A DNA stretch of 34,858 bases from Apilactobacillus sp. (GCF_025290035.1 NZ_JAMBKT010000010.1:1-34858); one strand, 5' to 3'. Positions 7,031 through 19,347 are shown, counted from the stretch's first letter. A program made the numbers and translations. The notes: generated by a model from the sequence alone, not told the origin.

Positions 7031-7855
7031 TTAGTAATCCATTGCTGGTAACACTGAACCTTTATAATGTTTTTTAATCCATTCTTGAGTGGATTTTGAT
7101 TGTAATACTTTTACTAGCTCTTTAATATCTTTACGGTTTTGATCACCGTTTCTAACGGCAACAATATTAAAGTATGGTGAATTCTTTTCTGGTTTTTGTA
7201 GCGCAATTGCTTGCTTATCAGGTTGTAATCCACCTTGAACAGCGTAGTTAGAATTAATTGCAACCGCATCCCCTTCACCATTGTTATAAATCAAAGGCAT
7301 AATCTTTGGTTCATAACCAGTTTGGAAGACCAAGTGTTTAGGATTAGAAGCGATATCACTGAAGTTAGCTTGAGTAATATTAACACCCTTCTTAACCTTA
7401 ATTAATCCGTTTTGTTGGAATAATTGAAGAATACGACCATAGTCAGGTGTATTACTACTTACTAGAATATGTGCGCCATCTTTCAAATCAGATAGTTTCT
7501 TGTACTTCTTTGAGTAGATACCAATTGGTTCCAAATGAACGGCACCAACGTTTACTAAATGACCATCATATTCCTTATTCCATTGATCTAAAAATGCAGG
7601 AGTTTGGAAGTAATTGGCATCTAATTGCTTACCAACTAATGCACGGTTAGGTAAAACATAATCTTGGAAAGTTACGATATCTAACTTAATTCCTTTTTTT
7701 CTTAATTCTGGTTCGATATGTCTCAAAATTTCCGCATGTGGAATATTTGAAGCACCGATTCTAATAGTATTTTTAGCCTTATAGTTACCAGGTCCTAATA
7801 ATAATAGAATGATGAACAATACTACAATACCACCAAAGGATAATACTTTTTTCAT
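7031..7855 (-). CDS. metQ: Methionine ABC transporter substrate-binding protein (MetQ/NlpA family)
   Basis: 274 aa. After a short basic start and one hydrophobic segment (about 8-22) comes the NlpA fold: IRIGASNIPHAEIL, then DANYFQTPAFLDQW, GAVHLEPIGIYSKK and NSPYFNIVAVR, all typical of MetQ. The family binds methionine outside the membrane and hands it to MetI. The protein contains no cysteine, so the usual lipobox is missing; the hydrophobic segment is probably an uncleaved anchor or a signal peptide. AGGAGG before the ATG is strong. It is the last gene of metN-metI-metQ, 12 bases after metI, and is followed by a terminator. Confidence 0.88.
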   Translation of the reverse strand: MKKVLSFGGIVVLFIILLLLGPGNYKAKNTIRIGASNIPHAEILRHIEPELRKKGIKLDIVTFQDYVLPNRALVGKQLDANYFQTPAFLDQWNKEYDGHLVNVGAVHLEPIGIYSKKYKKLSDLKDGAHILVSSNTPDYGRILQLFQQNGLIKVKKGVNITQANFSDIASNPKHLVFQTGYEPKIMPLIYNNGEGDAVAINSNYAVQGGLQPDKQAIALQKPEKNSPYFNIVAVRNGDQNRKDIKELVKVLQSKSTQEWIKKHYKGSVLPAMDY

Positions 7856-7867
7856 TTTAAATCCTCC

Positions 7868-8560
7868 TTATAGTGTTCGTTTATCAATTCTTTTAACTAG
7901 TAAGTCTCCAACAGTTTGAACTATTAATACGATAATTAAAATAATGACAGTTGCTACTAAAGTAACTGTGTTGTTATTTGATTGGAAACCATCTAAGTAT
8001 GCTAGGTAACCTAAACCACCAGAACCAATTGCTCCAGCCATAGCAGTGTATGAAATCAATGAAATAGCTGTAACTGTTGCACCCGCAATTAAAGCAGGTG
8101 TACTTTCAGGTAATAACACTTTAAAGATAACATCCCAGTTAGTTCCACCCATTGATTTAACAGCTTCAATTACTCCACTATCAACTTCTCTGAAGTCAGC
8201 TTCAACCATTCTTGCATAGAATGGTGCAGCAGAAATAACTAGTGAAGGAATCGCAGCTTTTGGACCAATGATAGTACCAACGATGTCCTTAGTAAATGGT
8301 AATAATAATACGATTAAAATAATAAATGGAATTGATCTGAAAATATTAACTAATAGTGACACAATCCAGTTAACTAATTTCCAACCGAAACCAGATTTAT
8401 TTCTACTTTCGAATAATAATAATCCCAAAATAATTCCTAATACAGCAACAATAATCATTGATAATGCTGTCATCCAAACTGTTTCCCATGTTGCTTGTCT
8501 CATTGCATCCCAATTAACGTTGTTAAATTGGAAGTATGATTGAATTCCTTGATTAGCCAC
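7868..8560 (-). CDS. metI: Methionine ABC transporter permease MetI
   Basis: 230 aa with five to six membrane helices. The cytoplasmic coupling loop with EAVKSMGGTNWDVIFKVLLPESTPALIAG is the binding-protein-dependent (EAA) motif that docks on MetN, and AMAGAIGSGGLGYLA is typical of MetI. It imports methionine with MetN and MetQ. The start is GTG at 8560, which overlaps the metN stop by 8 bases, so translation is likely coupled. Confidence 0.93.
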   Translation of the reverse strand: MANQGIQSYFQFNNVNWDAMRQATWETVWMTALSMIIVAVLGIILGLLLFESRNKSGFGWKLVNWIVSLLVNIFRSIPFIILIVLLLPFTKDIVGTIIGPKAAIPSLVISAAPFYARMVEADFREVDSGVIEAVKSMGGTNWDVIFKVLLPESTPALIAGATVTAISLISYTAMAGAIGSGGLGYLAYLDGFQSNNNTVTLVATVIILIIVLIVQTVGDLLVKRIDKRTL

Positions 8561-9587
8561 GGTTAATCACCTCTGCTTCCACGTTTAATGATTTCAAGTA
8601 TTCAACTGCTTTATTTTGATCTTCAGCAGTACCTAAAAGTTGAAGAACTAGTGATCCAATTGAACCACCTTGGGTTTGATGAATACTTCCTTCAACGATG
8701 TTTAATTCTAATGAATCGAATTCTCTAATTAGTTGAGAAACCACTGGTTTTTGAGATTGAGTTCCCTTAAACAATAGCTTAATTACCATTCCATTTGGAT
8801 AGTTCTTAATAATTTCATCAACAGTCATACTTAGATCTTTAGCATTAGGAGCACCGTCTTCATTAACGAAACGTTTAGTGATAGCTTGTTGTGGATTTTG
8901 GAAAATGTCATATACATTTCCAGTTTCAACAACTTGACCTTCTTGCATAACAGCAACTTTTTGAGCCACTTTTCTAATTGCATGCATTTCATGAGTAATT
9001 AGAAGAATAGTTAAGTTTAGCTTTTGGTTGATTTCTAATAATAAATCAAGAATTTCATCAGTAGTTTGTGGATCCAAAGCACTAGTTGCTTCATCAGAAA
9101 TTAAAATTTCTGGGTTGTTAGCAAGTGCTCTAGCAATTCCAACTCTTTGCTTTTGACCACCTGATAATTCTGATGGGTAATCATTTTCACGTCCTTGTAA
9201 ACCAACTAGTTCAATTAACTTAGTTGCTTTTTCACGACGATCATTTTTACTTACTCCAGCAATTTCTAATGGTAGTTCAACGTTTTCTAAAATGGTTCTA
9301 GACCATAATAAGTTGAAGTGTTGGAAAATCATTCCAACCTTCTTACGTTGTTCACGTAATTCTTTATTGCTTAACTTAGCAATATCCTTACCATTAATTT
9401 CAATTGACCCAGAGGTTGGTGCTTCCAAACCATCTAGCATTCTAACTAATGTACTCTTACCAGCACCTGAGTATCCGATAATTCCGTAAATTTCCCCATC
9501 GTTAACTTCTAAGTTAACATCCTTTACGGCGGTTAATATACTCTTGTCCAGCTTGTACTTCTTATAAACATTCTTGAATCTAATCAA
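8553..9587 (-). CDS. metN: Methionine ABC transporter ATP-binding protein MetN
   Basis: 344 aa, the usual MetN length. Walker A is GYSGAGKST at 38-46, the signature LSGGQKQRV at 141-149 and Walker B ILISDEATSALD at 161-172; a C-terminal NIL domain (about 265-344) is the methionine-sensing part in this family. The start is TTG 9587 (MIRFKNVYKK), preceded by CGAGG at 8-base spacing. The frame runs further upstream to 9668, but that part is the T-box terminator and antiterminator and would give a nonsense N-terminus. First gene of metNIQ; regulation is by the T-box leader. Confidence 0.95.
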   Translation of the reverse strand: MIRFKNVYKKYKLDKSILTAVKDVNLEVNDGEIYGIIGYSGAGKSTLVRMLDGLEAPTSGSIEINGKDIAKLSNKELREQRKKVGMIFQHFNLLWSRTILENVELPLEIAGVSKNDRREKATKLIELVGLQGRENDYPSELSGGQKQRVGIARALANNPEILISDEATSALDPQTTDEILDLLLEINQKLNLTILLITHEMHAIRKVAQKVAVMQEGQVVETGNVYDIFQNPQQAITKRFVNEDGAPNAKDLSMTVDEIIKNYPNGMVIKLLFKGTQSQKPVVSQLIREFDSLELNIVEGSIHQTQGGSIGSLVLQLLGTAEDQNKAVEYLKSLNVEAEVINRG

Positions 9588-9607
9588 AGTATTTTCCTCG
9601 CTTTCAA

Positions 9608-9874
9608 ATAAAAAAAGCCCTTCTCCTACTGAATTAACAGTAAAGGACGAAGAGCTTCGTGTTACCACCTTTTATTCGTCACTGCCTCACGACAGTAACC
9701 TCATAAGTAATTTATACTTAAACACTATAATGCGTGTAAACCATTGTCGGCTTATGATCACTCACCGACAGATTAAGCATAAGACCATATTCAACAGTCA
9801 TCAACAGCCCCCTCTCAGCTACCGGAGCTCTCTGTCATATTGATTAACTATTTACTCATCTTATAATCAAATTT
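9608..9874 (-). promoter_or_regulatory. T-box riboswitch leader of metNIQ (probably methionine-specific)
   Basis: The conserved T-box element AAAGGTGGTAACACGAAG lies at about 9673-9656 on the minus strand, upstream of a terminator. The 5' part shows Stem I: a basal helix GATTA/TAATC with TAAGA/TCTTA, a GATGAG kink-turn-like segment, an AGAGAG bulge region, and a distal GCTCC...GGGGGC arm around GGTAGCTGAGAG. On the 3' side of Stem I, GAATATGG places ATG (9788-9786) as the likely specifier codon. TGGT in the antiterminator bulge would pair with ACCA of a tRNA with discriminator A, as tRNA-Met has. T-box control of methionine genes is known in Lactobacillales. Uncharged tRNA-Met would permit readthrough. 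Confidence 0.88.
9610..9656 (-). terminator. T-box-controlled terminator before metN
   Basis: Minus strand: AGCTCTTC...CCT..ACTG, loop TTAATT, CAGT.AGG.GAAGGGCT, then a T run (9616-9610). Its 5' arm competes with the antiterminator that contains the T-box sequence. It lies just upstream of the metN Shine-Dalgarno. Confidence 0.85.
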
Positions 9875-9880
9875 TAATAA

Positions 9881-9909
9881 AGTATACAATTAAATCTTGC
9901 ACATGTCAA
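9881..9909 (-). promoter_or_regulatory. Consensus promoter of the metNIQ leader
   Basis: Minus strand: -35 TTGACA at 9909-9904, a 17-base spacer and -10 TATACT at 9886-9881. Transcription would start near 9874 and give a leader of about 287 nt. It lies directly after the rodA stop, with no terminator visible between them. Confidence 0.85.
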
Positions 9910-9917
9910 TTAATATG

Positions 9918-11120
9918 CTATGAAAAATCACGACTTGCACTAAACATGTATCCGTAATTATGGAATTGCATTGACATGATTAATCCAATCCCAATCATAT
10001 TTCCAATCAGCGCAGAACCACCTTGGCTTACAAATGGAAGTGGAATCCCTGTTAGTGGTAATAATCCAATACTCATTCCAATATTTTCGAAAACATGGAA
10101 TAAAATCATCATGATAATTCCAGTTGAAATATATGCATAGTAAATATTTTTAGTTTCAAAAGTAACTTTAATCATTCTATAAATCAATGTGAAGTAAATT
10201 CCGATTAAGACGACTCCACCGATGAAACCAAAGTTTTCACCGATAACTGAGAAAATCATATCAGACTCACGAACTGGCACGTATACATGAGATACGTTAA
10301 ATCCAGTTCCACTAAATCCTCCAGAACCAACGGCCTTAATACTCTGCCACAATTGATAACCAGAACCAGCTAGGTTTTCTGGATTAGATGGATCCAACCA
10401 ATCATTAACACGGTCAAATTGGTAAGATTGAAATCCTAACGCTTCTAGAATTTTTCTACCACCATCAGTAATAACAAGGATTAAAGCAGTTCCTCCAATT
10501 GCTGAAAATGCTAGTACTCCTGGAACAATAATTTGCCAAGTGATCCCAGATACGATTACTAATCCTCCTAGCATCGCTAAGAACACCAACATTGTTCCAA
10601 AATCATTTTCTAACTTCAATAGCACACAAATTGGTAATGTCCATAAGATCATCTTACCCAATAACAGTGCATCCGTTTTTAGAGTGTGCATAGCATAATT
10701 ACGATTATGTTCAACAATGACCCTAGCCAGCATTACAACAAACGCTGGCTTCATAATTTCGGCTGGTTGAAAAGTTAGTGGACCAAATTGGAACCAACTT
10801 TTTGCACCAGTTTGATCAAAATAGTATCTACTATACAGCACTAATAGTGAAGCTAATAGTGCAAGTGCACCCCAGTAAATAATAGGTGCCACCTTCCACA
10901 ACTGTTCTGAATCAAATTGCATGATTATAATTATTATCACTGTCCCAATAGTATACCAAACTAATTGTGTAACCATTTGTTTAACAATTGTTCCAGCATA
11001 AGAATCATGGTTAACAGCGACAAAAATTGCGCCTATTCCAATCAATGCTAAAAGTCCAACACATATTATAATTGTCCAGTCTAATCGAGAAGAATTGCTA
11101 TCATTATCACTTGTAAACAT
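9918..11120 (-). CDS. rodA: RodA-type SEDS peptidoglycan glycosyltransferase
   Basis: 400 aa with about ten membrane helices, SEDS family (FtsW/RodA/SpoVE). Family marks are KSWFQFGPLTFQPAEIMKPAFV, NDFGTMLVF, KAVGSGGFSGTGF, PVRESDMIFSVIGENFGFIGG and LPLTGIPLPFVSQGGSALIGNM. It polymerises lipid II in lateral wall growth with a class B PBP. RodA is preferred over FtsW because of linkage to mreB. The start is ATG 11120 after AGAGGTG; an in-frame GTG at 11129 is part of the Shine-Dalgarno. It lies 21 bases after the DUF2969 gene and ends the shape operon. Confidence 0.9.
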   Translation of the reverse strand: MFTSDNDSNSSRLDWTIIICVGLLALIGIGAIFVAVNHDSYAGTIVKQMVTQLVWYTIGTVIIIIIMQFDSEQLWKVAPIIYWGALALLASLLVLYSRYYFDQTGAKSWFQFGPLTFQPAEIMKPAFVVMLARVIVEHNRNYAMHTLKTDALLLGKMILWTLPICVLLKLENDFGTMLVFLAMLGGLVIVSGITWQIIVPGVLAFSAIGGTALILVITDGGRKILEALGFQSYQFDRVNDWLDPSNPENLAGSGYQLWQSIKAVGSGGFSGTGFNVSHVYVPVRESDMIFSVIGENFGFIGGVVLIGIYFTLIYRMIKVTFETKNIYYAYISTGIIMMILFHVFENIGMSIGLLPLTGIPLPFVSQGGSALIGNMIGIGLIMSMQFHNYGYMFSASRDFS

Positions 11121-11141
11121 TGCAATCACCTCTATAATGAA

Positions 11142-11366
11142 TTATCCCTTGTGCAGGTTGTATTGACTAATTAATAATTCAATTCCTTCATCTAAAGATT
11201 TTACTTTAAAAACATTGTCATCGTCAAAGACTGCTTCAAATTTTTCATCTTCAATTACGCGAAGATAACCTGCTTCTTGTTTTCCAACGAAAAGAACTTC
11301 TCTTTCTTCACCGTTAACATTCTTGGTTTCTAAACTAACTTCAATATTTTTCTTTGATTTTGACAT
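11142..11366 (-). CDS. DUF2969 family protein
   Basis: 74 aa, small, charged and soluble (MSKSKKNIEVSLETK..., then GYLRVIEDEKFEAVF, ending in a helix with LISQYNLHKG). It fits DUF2969, a short uncharacterised family I know from lactobacilli, found between mreB and rodA. A strong AGGAGGA site precedes the ATG. It follows a terminator hairpin that contains the yidD stop, and precedes rodA by 21 bases. A role with RodA is suggested by position alone. Confidence 0.8.
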   Translation of the reverse strand: MSKSKKNIEVSLETKNVNGEEREVLFVGKQEAGYLRVIEDEKFEAVFDDDNVFKVKSLDEGIELLISQYNLHKG

Positions 11367-11377
11367 TTTTTCCTCCT

Positions 11378-11418
11378 AAAAAATAAAAGTAGCCGAATCA
11401 TAATTGATCGACTACTTT
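11378..11418 (-). terminator. Terminator between yidD and the DUF2969 gene
   Basis: Minus strand: AAAGTAGTCGA (11418-11408) pairs with TCGGCTACTTT (11396-11386), with one U-G pair and a loop that can pair further (TCA/TGA). It is followed by TATTTTTT (11385-11378). The yidD stop codon lies inside the 5' arm. Since rodA lies downstream, it may attenuate rather than fully end transcription. Confidence 0.8.
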
Positions 11419-11687
11419 AAATTCATAGAACGTCTATATTCTTTAGACGCCCTCTTATTTCTAAAAATAGTAAAATGATCAGAAACGGGATCGTATCCAC
11501 CTTTTATAAATGGGTGACATCTTAGTATCCTAGCACATCCCATGATAAAACCCAAGAACGCACCATGTTTTCTGATAGCATCGATCATATAAGTAGAACA
11601 AGTGGGATAATACCGACACGATGCGGGAAATAGTGGAGATATCACTTTTTTGTATCCCTTCACCATCTTAATCATCAATTTACGCAT
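11412..11687 (-). CDS. yidD: Membrane protein insertion efficiency factor YidD
   Basis: 91 aa. The family core is plain: [31 protein letters not shown], then [19 protein letters not shown]. YidD proteins associate with the inner face of the membrane through an amphipathic N-terminus and assist YidC-dependent insertion. The last 25 residues are basic. The start is ATG 11687, which follows the mreB stop by 18 bases. Usually yidD neighbours rpmH-rnpA-yidC, but in lactobacilli it is often found beside mreB, as here. Confidence 0.95.
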   Translation of the reverse strand: MRKLMIKMVKGYKKVISPLFPASCRYYPTCSTYMIDAIRKHGAFLGFIMGCARILRCHPFIKGGYDPVSDHFTIFRNKRASKEYRRSMNLK

Positions 11688-11705
11688 TAACTATCACTTC
11701 TTATA

Positions 11706-12707
11706 TTAATCTTTACTCTTATCGTCATTTTTATTGATATGTTCTAACAATGCACCGGCACCCTTAGCAACATTGTCCAATGGACTTTCAGAGATTAATA
11801 CAGGTACTGTTAATTCTTTTGAAATTGCGTGGTCGATTCCCTTAAGTAAGGCTCCACCACCAGTAAGCATAATACCTCTATCAACGATATCAGAAGCTAA
11901 TTCTGGTGGAACAACTTCTAAAACATCTTTAGCGGCATCGATAATTTGTTTAACAGCGTCTGATAAAGCTTCTTGGACTTCTTTACTATTTAAAGTAATT
12001 GATCTTGGCATACCACCAATAACGTCACGTCCACGAACTTCCATTTCTTTAATTTCAGTTTCTTCTGGATCTGCTGTACCAATAGTCATCTTAATCTTTT
12101 CGGCTGTATGTTCACCGATAATCAAGCTGTGATTATCTTTAATGTAAGCAACGATATCAGTGTTCATAACATCCCCAGCAATACGGATTGATTTACTTGC
12201 AACGATGTCACCTAATGATAGAACTGCGATATCAGAAGTACCACCACCCATATCGATAACCATGTTTCCGCGTGGTTGGAAAATGTTCATTCCTGCACCA
12301 ATAGCGGCAACTTTAGGTTCTTCTTCAATGTAAACCTTACCACCACCAGATTTTTCAGCAGCTTGAATGATCGCTTTTCTTTCAATGTTAGTAATGTTAG
12401 TTGGTGCACAAATCATAGTCTTTGGTTTTGACATGAAACCTTTAACACTTAATTTGTTGATAAAGTAAGTAAGCATCTTTTCAGTAACATCAAAGTCTGA
12501 AATAACTCCATCTTTTAGTGGTCTAATTGCACGAATGTTACTTGGAGTTCTTCCAACCATTCGATAAGCTTCGGAACCAACAGCTAGAAGTTTGTTAGTC
12601 TTAATATCAATTGCTACAACTGAAGGTTCATTTAGAACAATTCCCTTCCCTGTAACATAGATTAAAACATTAGCTGTTCCTAAATCGATACCGATGTCTT
12701 TTGCCAT
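11706..12707 (-). CDS. mreB: Rod shape-determining protein MreB/Mbl
   Basis: 333 aa, a bacterial actin. Nucleotide-binding motifs: phosphate-1 IGIDLGTANVLIYV (6-19), connect-1/phosphate-2 NMVIDMGGGTSDIAVLSLGDIV and adenosine motif GIMLTGGGALLKGID. It forms membrane-bound filaments that guide the RodA-PBP elongation machinery. GGAGGACG precedes the ATG closely. The gene follows murA by 63 bases and has a candidate promoter of its own. No mreC or mreD is present in the window, so these must be elsewhere. MreB and Mbl are not separable by eye. Confidence 0.95.
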   Translation of the reverse strand: MAKDIGIDLGTANVLIYVTGKGIVLNEPSVVAIDIKTNKLLAVGSEAYRMVGRTPSNIRAIRPLKDGVISDFDVTEKMLTYFINKLSVKGFMSKPKTMICAPTNITNIERKAIIQAAEKSGGGKVYIEEEPKVAAIGAGMNIFQPRGNMVIDMGGGTSDIAVLSLGDIVASKSIRIAGDVMNTDIVAYIKDNHSLIIGEHTAEKIKMTIGTADPEETEIKEMEVRGRDVIGGMPRSITLNSKEVQEALSDAVKQIIDAAKDVLEVVPPELASDIVDRGIMLTGGGALLKGIDHAISKELTVPVLISESPLDNVAKGAGALLEHINKNDDKSKD

Positions 12708-12743
12708 TTTTTTCGTCCTCCCGAGTTAACTCATATCTCAATT

Positions 12744-12752
12744 ATTATATCA
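12744..12752 (-). promoter_or_regulatory. Candidate extended -10 promoter of mreB
   Basis: TGATATAAT on the minus strand (TATAAT 12749-12744) lies 37 bases upstream of the mreB start in the murA-mreB gap. No good -35 is seen. It could add transcription of mreB-yidD beyond readthrough from murA. Confidence 0.45.
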
Positions 12753-12770
12753 TAATCAGTATTTAATAAA

Positions 12771-14078
12771 TTATTTTTGTGATGTCTTGTTGATAGTGAT
12801 TTCTTCGTTATCCTTCATGTTAACTCTCTTAATGTCAGCACCAAGTGATGCTAACTTAACATGAAAGTCGTAATATCCTCTATCCAAATATTTAAGATTT
12901 CTCACAATAGTAATTCCATCTGCAACAAGTCCGGCTAGAACTAATGCAGCTGCTGCTCTCAAATCAGTAGCTGCTACTTCTGCCCCACTAAATTCAGTTG
13001 GACCACTTAAAACAACGCTTCTACCATTAATTCTAAATTTAGCATTCATTCTTGCTAATTCATCCAAATGCATGAAACGATTTTCAAATACTGTTTCTGT
13101 TAACATGCTACTACCTTGAGCAGCAAGTTGTAAAACAGTCATTTGAGGTTGCATATCAGTTGGGAAACCAGGATATGGTAATGTTTTAACATCAACTGGT
13201 GTTAGTTCATCTGGTCCGATTACTCTGATACCATCTTCTTCTTGCTTAACAGTAACACCCATTTCTTCCAACTTAGCAATCAATGGTTGATTATATGATG
13301 CCTCTGCATCTTCAATCAAAACATTTCCTCTTGTTAAGGCAGCGGCAACCATAAAGGTACCAGCTTCAATACGGTCTTGTAAAACACAGTGGTCTACACC
13401 ATGAAGATTAGTTACACCCTTAACTTTAATTTTGCTGGTCCCTGCACCAATCACACTGGCACCCATTTCATTTAACATGTTTGCAAGATCAACAATTTCA
13501 GGTTCTTGTGCAACGTTTTCAATAACAGTTTGGCCTTCCGCTAAGGTAGCGGCCATCATGATATTTTGAGTTGCACCAACACTTGGAAAGTCCATGTAAA
13601 TGTTAGCTCCCTTTAGTCCGTCTTCAGCAAATGCTTCAACGTATCCATCGTGTTGTTTGATTGTAGCACCAAGTGCTTCAAATCCTTTTAAGTGAATATC
13701 AATTGGTCTAGAACCAATCGCACATCCACCAGGTAAAGCTACTTTGGCATGACCTAGTCTGGCCAAAAGTGGTCCCATCACAACAATAGAAGCTCTCATT
13801 TTAGAAACATATTCTAATGGCGCTTCGTATGAGAGTTGTTTGGTTGCATCCAAATTCATTTTATTGTTTTCTGTATCAAATTCTACATCCATGTTTAAGA
13901 AACGTAGAACTTCTTCCATTGTATATACGTCTGATAATAATGGTACATTGCTTAATTCTGTTCTACCTTCACTAGCCAAAATAGTTGAGGCCATAATTGG
14001 TAGGACTGCATTCTTTGCACCTTCAATGTGGACGTTACCGGAAAGGCGTTTGCCTCCCTTAACGACTATTTTATCCAC
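12771..14078 (-). CDS. murA: UDP-N-acetylglucosamine 1-carboxyvinyltransferase MurA
   Basis: 435 aa, close to the usual 420-435. It transfers enolpyruvate from PEP to UDP-GlcNAc, the first committed step of peptidoglycan synthesis, in the cytoplasm. Lys22-Asn23 (EGAKNAVLP) bind substrate, Cys119 ([11 protein letters not shown]) is the residue that fosfomycin alkylates, and Asp308 ([10 protein letters not shown]) is the catalytic Asp. The start is GTG 14078 after a strong CTGGAGGG. Firmicutes often carry two MurA enzymes; the copy next to the ATP synthase operon in lactobacilli is usually called murA1. It is preceded by the DUF1146 gene. Confidence 0.96.
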   Translation of the reverse strand: MDKIVVKGGKRLSGNVHIEGAKNAVLPIMASTILASEGRTELSNVPLLSDVYTMEEVLRFLNMDVEFDTENNKMNLDATKQLSYEAPLEYVSKMRASIVVMGPLLARLGHAKVALPGGCAIGSRPIDIHLKGFEALGATIKQHDGYVEAFAEDGLKGANIYMDFPSVGATQNIMMAATLAEGQTVIENVAQEPEIVDLANMLNEMGASVIGAGTSKIKVKGVTNLHGVDHCVLQDRIEAGTFMVAAALTRGNVLIEDAEASYNQPLIAKLEEMGVTVKQEEDGIRVIGPDELTPVDVKTLPYPGFPTDMQPQMTVLQLAAQGSSMLTETVFENRFMHLDELARMNAKFRINGRSVVLSGPTEFSGAEVAATDLRAAAALVLAGLVADGITIVRNLKYLDRGYYDFHVKLASLGADIKRVNMKDNEEITINKTSQK

Positions 14079-14108
14079 TGGTAACCCTCCAGTAATTTTA
14101 TATTTTAA

Positions 14109-14324
14109 TTAGTGATTTATAGTTATATTCAAAACCCAAATAAAGAAAGAACCAACAATGTATCCAATCGTAATCGAAAGTAATAAAATTAAAACTCGAT
14201 ATTGATTTAAATGCATTTTAAATTGTCTTTCCAAATGGATATCTATTAAACTCCAAAAAGCTAATCCAATAAAAAATAATTGAATTGCTAATTCTAATAA
14301 AGAATTAATATTTAAAAACTCCAT
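14109..14324 (-). CDS. DUF1146 family membrane protein (YwzB-like)
   Basis: 71 aa with two membrane helices (about 8-27 and 45-66) joined by a basic loop (DIHLERQFKMHLNQYR). This and its place between atpC and murA fit DUF1146, called YwzB in Bacillus, whose function is not known. GGAG lies at short distance before the ATG. It is the first gene of the murein and shape unit, behind an extended -10 promoter. Confidence 0.85.
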   Translation of the reverse strand: MEFLNINSLLELAIQLFFIGLAFWSLIDIHLERQFKMHLNQYRVLILLLSITIGYIVGSFFIWVLNITINH

Positions 14325-14346
14325 AATATCTCCATTCTTTATAGCA

Positions 14347-14375
14347 ACTATACCATAAATTTATTGTTTTGTCTT
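14347..14375 (-). promoter_or_regulatory. Promoter of the DUF1146-murA unit
   Basis: Minus strand: -35 AAGACA at 14375-14370 (four of six), a 17-base spacer that ends in TGG, and -10 TATAGT at 14352-14347. The TG one base before the -10 makes it an extended -10 promoter. It follows the atpC terminator directly. Confidence 0.65.
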
Positions 14376-14422
14376 TCTAATAATTGTTAACTATTTATTA
14401 ATTTCTTTTTTATTTATGTATT

Positions 14423-14451
14423 AAAAAAGGCCTGCATAAAAATGCAGACCT
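14423..14451 (-). terminator. Terminator of the ATP synthase operon
   Basis: Minus strand: AGGTCTGCAT (14451-14442), loop TTTT, ATGCAGGCCT (14437-14428), with one U-G pair, then a T run to 14423. It lies six bases after the atpC stop. Confidence 0.9.
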
Positions 14452-14456
14452 CTTTC

Positions 14457-14882
14457 TTAATGTTTTGCAACATGAATACGGTTAATAGCTCTTCGTAAAG
14501 CAACTTGATTTCTCAAGATTTCTTGATTATCGTGTTTTTGTCTTGCTTCTTCAAGTGCCTTCTTAGCACGTTCACGAGCAGCAGTCGCACGATCAACATC
14601 AATATCAGCTTGTTTTTCAGCGCTATCAGCAATAACAGTTAAGATATTGTTGGAGAATTCAACAAAACCACCGTTAACGGCAATTTCGTCAACTTCGTCT
14701 GAACCGGAATTTACTTTTACTTCGTCAACTTCCAATGAAGCTATTACGGGAACATGATTAGGCATAATTCCTAATTGACCTGTCTTAGTTCTTACGATTA
14801 CTAAGCGCGCATCTTCACGTTCATATACCTTACCATCAGGAGTAACGATACTAACGGTTAATACTGAGTTGTTATCAGCCAA
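14457..14882 (-). CDS. atpC: ATP synthase F1 subunit epsilon
   Basis: 141 aa: an N-terminal beta sandwich (LTVSIVTPDGKVYEREDARLVIVRTKTGQLGIMPNHVPVIASL) followed by a C-terminal helical hairpin (about 92-138) that inhibits the motor in this family. It is part of the central stalk with gamma. Last gene of the operon, 12 bases after atpD, followed by a terminator. Confidence 0.96.
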   Translation of the reverse strand: MADNNSVLTVSIVTPDGKVYEREDARLVIVRTKTGQLGIMPNHVPVIASLEVDEVKVNSGSDEVDEIAVNGGFVEFSNNILTVIADSAEKQADIDVDRATAARERAKKALEEARQKHDNQEILRNQVALRRAINRIHVAKH

Positions 14883-14894
14883 TTAGAACCCTCC

Positions 14895-16325
<1,431 letters not shown>

Positions 16326-16330
16326 TCATA

Positions 16331-17233
16331 TTAGTGCTTTAGAGCTTCTTGACCACCGACAATTTCTGTAATTTCGGTAGTAATAGCAGCTTGTCTAGCA
16401 CGATTGTATTGTAATTCTAATCTAGAAATAAGATCTGATGCGTTGTCTGAAGCAGATTGCATTGCAGTTGAACTTGAAGAATGTTCTGAAGTTTTAGCAT
16501 CAAGAATTGCTCCAAATACTAAACTTTGTGCGTATTGAGGTAATACAACCTTCAATACTGCAGATTCATCAGGTTCGATATCGTATTCCGCATTAATTTC
16601 ATGGGCTTGGATATCTTTACTTGAATCTTCTTCAAACGCTTCGCTATCCATTGGCAGCATTTTTTCAGCTCTAAAAGTTGAAGAAATTCTGTTAACAAAG
16701 TGTGTGTAACAAACATATAGTCTATCGAAGACACCATCTTCAAACATTGAGTTTGCAGTTGTAACGATTTCTCTAACTTCAGCAAAAGTAGGAATATCAG
16801 AAACACCACGATATTCATAAGCAACATTTACATTACGATTCTTATAAAAATCAGCACCGTTTCCACCCACTGCTAAAATCATGTAATCGTCAGGATTAGG
16901 TGTATGAGCTTCAATAAAGTTATTAGTTTCTCTAATTACATTACTATTGTAACTTCCTACCATTCCACGATCAGATGTAATAACTAGGTATGCAGTCTTA
17001 CCTGATTTATGGTCAGATGCATTACTTGAGGAATTAATTTTGTCTAACAAATGAGACTGAGCTAAATGCATTACAACAGCCTTAACACGAGAAACATATT
17101 CCTCATAATTACTGGTATGCTTTTGAATACGATTCAACTTTGCAGTTGAAACCATTTGCATCGCAGTAGTAATTTGACGTGTATTTCTGGTTGATGCAAT
17201 ACGATGTTTAACATCATTAATAGATTCAGCCAT
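16331..17233 (-). CDS. atpG: ATP synthase F1 subunit gamma
   Basis: 300 aa. The N-terminal rotor helix ([31 protein letters not shown]) and C-terminal helix ([26 protein letters not shown]) are the conserved ends that form the coiled coil inside the alpha-beta ring. The middle (about 75-225) is a Rossmann-like domain beginning [14 protein letters not shown]. It includes a polar stretch [15 protein letters not shown] that varies between species. It lies between atpA (21 bases) and atpD (23 bases). Confidence 0.97.
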   Translation of the reverse strand: MAESINDVKHRIASTRNTRQITTAMQMVSTAKLNRIQKHTSNYEEYVSRVKAVVMHLAQSHLLDKINSSSNASDHKSGKTAYLVITSDRGMVGSYNSNVIRETNNFIEAHTPNPDDYMILAVGGNGADFYKNRNVNVAYEYRGVSDIPTFAEVREIVTTANSMFEDGVFDRLYVCYTHFVNRISSTFRAEKMLPMDSEAFEEDSSKDIQAHEINAEYDIEPDESAVLKVVLPQYAQSLVFGAILDAKTSEHSSSSTAMQSASDNASDLISRLELQYNRARQAAITTEITEIVGGQEALKH

Positions 17234-17254
17234 TAGTTCTCACCATCCTTCAAG

Positions 17255-19347
<2,093 letters not shown>

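Noticed and set aside
9588..9668. Upstream extension of the metN frame to ATG 9668
   Set aside because: The stretch is the T-box antiterminator and terminator; the residues do not resemble MetN, and a ribosome site lies before TTG 9587.
9574..9843. Open frame on the plus strand across the T-box leader
   Set aside because: It is antisense to a structured leader, has no ribosome site and no family resemblance.
11734..12132. 132-codon open frame antisense to mreB
   Set aside because: It is a low-complexity mirror of a highly conserved gene, and I see no promoter or ribosome site of its own.
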